A stretch of DNA of 45,936 bases from an uncultured Prevotellaceae bacterium. Lineage in GTDB: Bacteria; Bacteroidota; Bacteroidia; Bacteroidales; Muribaculaceae. The notes under the pieces were generated by a model. The model was not told the DNA's origin. It saw only the letters and a list, made by a program, of their open reading frames with translations, and did no database searches. The translations under genes were made by a program, and so were the position numbers. Positions 42,121 through 45,936 of this stretch are shown one piece after another. Location of the stretch: the NCBI GenBank assembly GCA_946406035.1, contig CAMJJG010000017.1, positions 1 to 45,936 on the forward strand. The letters run 5' to 3'. The first letter of the stretch is position 1, and each line of letters starts with the position of its first letter.

Positions 42121-43593
42121 ATGAATGATCACAACCGACTGCAAAATTTCAACCACACTGGCGTTACCCATCGCGAGGACCCGCGCGTGAAGCAACTGGC
42201 CATGGATGTACTGGCATGGTTGCCTTATGACCCGAACGAAGACCAGATGATGGTCATTGTTGCGCTGGCCCATTTCCTGTTGTATGCGCCTGAGCGGTCG
42301 GTGTTCATCTTGGGCGGTTATGCGGGCACGGGCAAGACGTCGCTCACCGGCGCCATCGTCAAGGCTTTGCACCAGCAGGGGATCAAGTCGGTACTGATGG
42401 CTCCCACGGGCCGCGCGGCACACATCTTTGCCGATTACTCCGGCCATCCGGCTTACACCATCCACCGCAGGATCTACCGCCAGCAGGGTTACGGCATCGA
42501 TAGTTTCGGCCTCGCCGAGAACAAGCAGTCGGGAACCGTCTTTTTTGTCGACGAGGCTTCGATGATCAGCAATGCGAGCGACGGGTCCATGTTCGGTAGC
42601 GGGCGGTTGCTCGAGGACCTCATCGGGTATGTCTATAACGGACTGGGCTGCAAACTGGTGCTCATGGGAGACAACGCGCAGCTGCCGCCCGTCGGACAAC
42701 TGGTCAGCCCCGCTCTTGACGATGAAATACTGCGCTCGCTGGGGCTCACGACCTATGGCATATTCCTGCGGCAGATCGCACGCCAGGCCGAGGAGAGTGG
42801 CATCTTGCACAACGCCACGCTGTTGCGACAGGCCATGGAGAACGGCGTGCTGGGTCGACCCCGATTTGAACTCGACGGCATGGAGGATATCGCCGCCGTG
42901 TCGAGCGAGTACCTGCTCGAGACGATAGGCGACTGTTATGACCGCGACGGCATGGCCGAGACCATCATCGTGACCCGCAGCAACAAGCGCGCAACATTAT
43001 TTAATATGGGTGTGCGCAATAGCATCCTGTATCGCGAGGACCTGCTCGTGGGCGATGACATGCTGCTGGTTGCCAAGAACAACTACTACTGGGCGCGCGA
43101 CTATGAGCACCTGGATTTCATCGCCAACGGCGACGTGTGCCGTGTCAAACGAGTGTGGGGCGATATCGAGCACCGGTACGGGTTGCGGTTTGCCGACGTC
43201 ACGGTCGAGTTTCCCGACCACGACGGCATCGAGATGGACTGCAAGATTGTGATCGACTGCCTGTTGAGCGACACCCCTGCGCTCGACCGCGAGCACAGCG
43301 AGCGCCTGTTCAACGAGGTGTATAACGAACTAACTGGCGATAAGCGAGAGCGCTATAAGGCACTGAAAGAGCATCCCTATTTCAACGCCCTGCAGGTCAA
43401 GTTTGCCTATGCCGTGACATGCCACAAGGCTCAGGGCGGCCAATGGCGCAACGTGTTCATCGACATGGGAGGCATCATGCCCGAGGCCATGCTCTCGATG
43501 GACTTCTACCGCTGGCTATATACCGCGATGACCCGTGCCCGCGACCGCGTTTATCTCATCAACTGGATCAATGACCCGGAAAACCATGATTGA
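42121..43593 (+). CDS. RecD-like superfamily 1 DNA helicase
   Basis: 490 residues from the ATG at 42121. The in-frame start at 42049 runs back through the promoter. Walker A GYAGTGKTS (66-74), APTGRAAH motif Ia, VDEASMIS (Walker B, about 143), GDNAQLPPVG motif III, VTCHKAQGGQW (about 437) and YTAMTRARDRVYLI (motif VI) near the end. A compact RecD/Dda-type 5'-3' helicase without RecB or RecC partners nearby, common in Bacteroidota. It probably works in replication or repair restart. The transcript appears almost leaderless. Confidence 0.87.
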   Translation: MNDHNRLQNFNHTGVTHREDPRVKQLAMDVLAWLPYDPNEDQMMVIVALAHFLLYAPERSVFILGGYAGTGKTSLTGAIVKALHQQGIKSVLMAPTGRAAHIFADYSGHPAYTIHRRIYRQQGYGIDSFGLAENKQSGTVFFVDEASMISNASDGSMFGSGRLLEDLIGYVYNGLGCKLVLMGDNAQLPPVGQLVSPALDDEILRSLGLTTYGIFLRQIARQAEESGILHNATLLRQAMENGVLGRPRFELDGMEDIAAVSSEYLLETIGDCYDRDGMAETIIVTRSNKRATLFNMGVRNSILYREDLLVGDDMLLVAKNNYYWARDYEHLDFIANGDVCRVKRVWGDIEHRYGLRFADVTVEFPDHDGIEMDCKIVIDCLLSDTPALDREHSERLFNEVYNELTGDKRERYKALKEHPYFNALQVKFAYAVTCHKAQGGQWRNVFIDMGGIMPEAMLSMDFYRWLYTAMTRARDRVYLINWINDPENHD

Positions 43594-43639
43594 CAGGCAA
43601 AAAACAGAATCCCATAATCGGTAAATAAAATCTTTTTAC

Positions 43640-43647
43640 TAATTTTG
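43640..43647 (+). promoter_or_regulatory. -7 promoter box of the endonuclease gene
   Basis: TAATTTTG at 43640-43647. The in-frame upstream start at 43645 lies inside it, so translation starts at 43681 or 43684. Confidence 0.65.
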
Positions 43648-43680
43648 CCGACCAATAACCATCCATATTTTTTTCAAGCA

Positions 43681-45387
43681 ATGATGTCAAACAGATTATA
43701 TCGACTTGTCATCGCCCTAGTGACCATGGGCGCATGGCTGGTCGCCGGAGCTTCTATACCCCCTGGTTATTACAGTTCTCTCGACGGCAAGAGCGGCGAG
43801 GCATTAAAGAACGCCGTCCACGAGCTGACGCTGCGCCACACCGTGCTGAGCTACTACAGCCTGTGGAACTATTTTCCCGAGACCGACTGCTATCCCGACA
43901 ACACGAGCAAGGTGTGGGACATGTACAGTGACCACAACTACTACTTTGGCAACACTTGGGGCATGAACAGGGAGCACTCCCTGCCCAAGAGCTGGTGGGC
44001 ACCCAGTGGAGAGAACGAGAACACCACGCTATATCCCAGCTACACCGACCTGATGCACCTCTACCCCGCCGACGCCGAGGCTAACGCGGCCAAGTACTAC
44101 TGGCCCCTGGGCGAGGTATCATCGACAACCTATAACAACGGAGTGACCAAGGTGGGCACACCCTTGACCGGCCAGGGAGGCGGCTGCAGCCAGGTGTTTG
44201 AGCCTGACAACCGATACAAGGGCGACTTTGCCCGCACCTATTTCTACATGGCGTGCACCTACCAGCACTACACCTGGCGCCACACCTACATGCTCACCAA
44301 CAACAACTGGAAGACCCTCAACGAGTGGTCTATCGAGCTGCTGTGCCGATGGGCGCGCAACGACGCCGTGAGCGACAAGGAGGTGGCACGCAACGACGCC
44401 GTGCAGAAGTGCCAGAACAACCGCAACCCCTTTATCGACATCCCCGAGCTGTTTGAATACATCTGGGGTGACCGACAGGGCCAGGTATTCAACTTGAGCG
44501 AGGCCGGCATGAGCAACGACACCACCAGCTATAGCGGCGATCCCGAGCTCATCGCTCCCATCCAGGACACAGTACTCGACTTCGGCGAGGTGGCCCTGGG
44601 CAAGTCGCTCGACTACACGCTTTACATCAAGGGGAGCGCCTTGAACAACCCCTTGTCCGTCCAGATCTATCGCTATGACTACGAGATGTTCAGCATTCCC
44701 GTCAGCTCGGTGAGCCGCACGATCGCCAATAGCCCCGAGGGCTATCCACTGAAGATCACCTACACCCCCACCACCACTGGCGAGCACACGGCTCGACTGC
44801 TCATCTCGGACGGTGGCCTGGTGGGCAGCGTGGGAGTGGAATTACGAGCCCGCTGCCTGCCTGTTCCCTCGCTCACAACGCTCGAGGCCCTGCCCGCAAC
44901 GGGCATCACCGGCAACAGCTATACCGCCAACTGGCGCTCCAGCAACCAGGATGTTGACTATTACGTCATCACACGCACCATCTATAACAACGAAACCGGT
45001 GAGACCCGCACCGAGACCACCGACACCGACAACGCCAACACCACGAGTTACACCTTCAACGACCGCTTGCCCGGCGAGACCCACACCTACTGCGTGCAAG
45101 CCTACCGCCTGGGCTACATGAGCGCCCCGTCTAACGTCGTGACCATCGATGCCAGCGGCATTACAGGCATCATGGCCAGCAAGCCGTTGCAGCTCCTCAC
45201 GATGGAAGGCGCCATCGTCATCAAGTGCAGCGAGAGCATGGGCTCAGCCACCATCTACAACATGGCCGGCCAGGTCGTGCGCCACATCAGCGACCTGCAC
45301 AACGACATGATCATCGAACTGCCCCGCGGCATCTATCTGCTGACGACATCCTCCAGCCGCGAGGCATGGAAAGTGGCTGTGCGCTGA
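43681..45387 (+). CDS. Secreted endonuclease I with Ig-like, Fn3 and type IX-like tail domains
   Basis: 568 residues from the ATG at 43681. Signal peptide (about 1-24, LVIALVTMGAWLVAGA). Endonuclease I (EndA/NucM/Vvn) domain about 28-265: catalytic NREHSLPKSWW (H99), TDLMHLYPAD, and NNRNPFIDIPELFEYIWG (246-263). An Ig-like domain follows (LDFGEVALGKSLDYTLYIKG), then Fn3 (about 415-500), then a type IX-like tail (ATIYNMAGQVVRHIS..LPRGIYLL..WKVAVR). An extracellular nuclease degrading DNA or RNA, probably surface-attached through the type IX system, for nutrient uptake or escape from DNA traps. Confidence 0.9.
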   Translation: MMSNRLYRLVIALVTMGAWLVAGASIPPGYYSSLDGKSGEALKNAVHELTLRHTVLSYYSLWNYFPETDCYPDNTSKVWDMYSDHNYYFGNTWGMNREHSLPKSWWAPSGENENTTLYPSYTDLMHLYPADAEANAAKYYWPLGEVSSTTYNNGVTKVGTPLTGQGGGCSQVFEPDNRYKGDFARTYFYMACTYQHYTWRHTYMLTNNNWKTLNEWSIELLCRWARNDAVSDKEVARNDAVQKCQNNRNPFIDIPELFEYIWGDRQGQVFNLSEAGMSNDTTSYSGDPELIAPIQDTVLDFGEVALGKSLDYTLYIKGSALNNPLSVQIYRYDYEMFSIPVSSVSRTIANSPEGYPLKITYTPTTTGEHTARLLISDGGLVGSVGVELRARCLPVPSLTTLEALPATGITGNSYTANWRSSNQDVDYYVITRTIYNNETGETRTETTDTDNANTTSYTFNDRLPGETHTYCVQAYRLGYMSAPSNVVTIDASGITGIMASKPLQLLTMEGAIVIKCSESMGSATIYNMAGQVVRHISDLHNDMIIELPRGIYLLTTSSSREAWKVAVR

Positions 45388-45413
45388 TGGCATCAAGCAG
45401 GGCACGGCCCTCG

Positions 45414-45839
45414 TTATTCGCCCCACTGGCTCTGTAGCCAAGCTACCTTCTTGCCAAGGCAAGGTTTATAGAAACCGTTGATGCGGGCCGTGAAATTGTC
45501 GCTGGGATTTTGCGGCCAGCGCTTGTGGTCATAGTTACCAGCTGTCTCCACCCTAGCGACAAACTTATCGATATAGGCATCTATCATGGGATAGACGTCC
45601 CGCACAAAACGTTGCCAGTGGTGCCTCACACGTTGCTGGAAGTGCGGGTACTTGGCAATCTCGCCTATCCACCTCGCCATGAAGCGAGCGTCATAGCGAT
45701 GTGGGTTATCGCACCCCGTGACCGCAGCCACGAGCAGCGCCATGAGAAATCCTATGACCAGGGGAAGCCACTTCGTGATTGCAAAGTTAGCATTTTTCCC
45801 AAAGAACTGTTTTCGCCCTGGCCCTAAAAGACTCTTCAA
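45414..45839 (-). pseudogene. Truncated CotH-like lipoprotein remnant
   Basis: An open frame of 141 residues whose only upstream start is TTG at 45839. The first ATG is 45743. A hydrophobic segment with a lipobox-like AAVTGC (about 38-43) is followed directly by a stretch resembling the extreme C-terminus of CotH-family proteins (FMARWIGEIAKYPHFQQRV..HHW, IDAYIDKFVARVETAGNYDHKRWP, VAWLQSQWG). Full CotH kinases are about 400 residues or more; the catalytic part is missing. A TAACTTTG box at 45782-45789 lies inside the frame and would exclude the TTG start. I infer an internal deletion that joined a lipoprotein leader to a CotH tail. A real small lipoprotein starting at 45743 remains possible. 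Confidence 0.5.
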
Positions 45840-45936
45840 TGCTTATTTTTACCATAAAGTATGAGCCCGCCCGATGTAGATTCCTGTTTTCCGCGGTCTT
45901 TGATTTTTGAAAAAATGGGGACTGATAATCAGCGAC

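Noticed and set aside
41806-42810. 334-codon minus-strand frame spanning tRNA-Ser and the helicase 5' part
   Set aside because: It overlaps a tRNA gene and the conserved helicase motifs in the opposite direction. No coherent protein features.

Overview
The window looks like the chromosome of a host-associated Bacteroidales bacterium, most likely of the Muribaculaceae/Prevotellaceae type. This is inferred from four things: many promoters of the Bacteroidota form (a -7 box TAnnTTTG about 19-21 nt downstream of a TTTG-like -33 box), AT-rich leaders without Shine-Dalgarno sites, Bacteroidota-typical genes (MurF-alanine racemase fusion, GSCFA protein, BspA-like leucine-rich repeats, a long RluA paralogue), and type IX secretion-like C-terminal tails. 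No 16S gene is present, so the genus cannot be fixed. I see no insertion sequence, integrase, phage gene or CRISPR array.

Layout. 1-6.1 kb: tRNA-Lys, two PLP enzymes each with its own promoter, then a short operon with a truncated DUF5672-like fragment, a periplasmic solute-binding protein and a TPR protein, closed by a strong bidirectional hairpin. 6.1-11.3 kb (minus): cls-ispE and grpE-dnaJ-rluA. 11.5-26.8 kb: the accessory core. After a tiny orphan secretion-tail protein come six paralogous C10 (streptopain-type) cysteine peptidase genes, five on minus and one on plus, most with their own terminator and several with a visible promoter. 27-32.3 kb: a TonB-domain protein, a long RluA paralogue, and the operon xth-AI2E transporter-miaA. 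32.3-40.2 kb (minus): seven tightly packed genes, GSCFA, murF-alr, LRR protein, tadA, esterase, ansA, cutC. 40.3-45.9 kb: a flippase, tRNA-Ser, a RecD-like helicase, a secreted endonuclease I with a type IX-like tail, and a truncated CotH-like lipoprotein remnant.

The most striking system is the peptidase array. Every member is built as signal peptide, propeptide, C10 catalytic domain, mostly an Ig-like domain and an Fn3 domain interrupted by a jelly-roll-like insert, and ends in a two-repeat type I dockerin module. None carries the type IX tail seen on neighbouring secreted proteins. Members vary by domain loss (one lacks the Ig-like domain, the plus-strand gene has a different C-terminal region), by erosion of the active-site Asn-Trp-Gly-Trp motif, and by a shared CxxC pair between dockerin repeats. 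This suggests a family of secreted proteases that dock onto a cohesin-bearing partner encoded elsewhere, a protease counterpart of a cellulosome. The sequence shows the dockerins. The partner and the assembly are inference.
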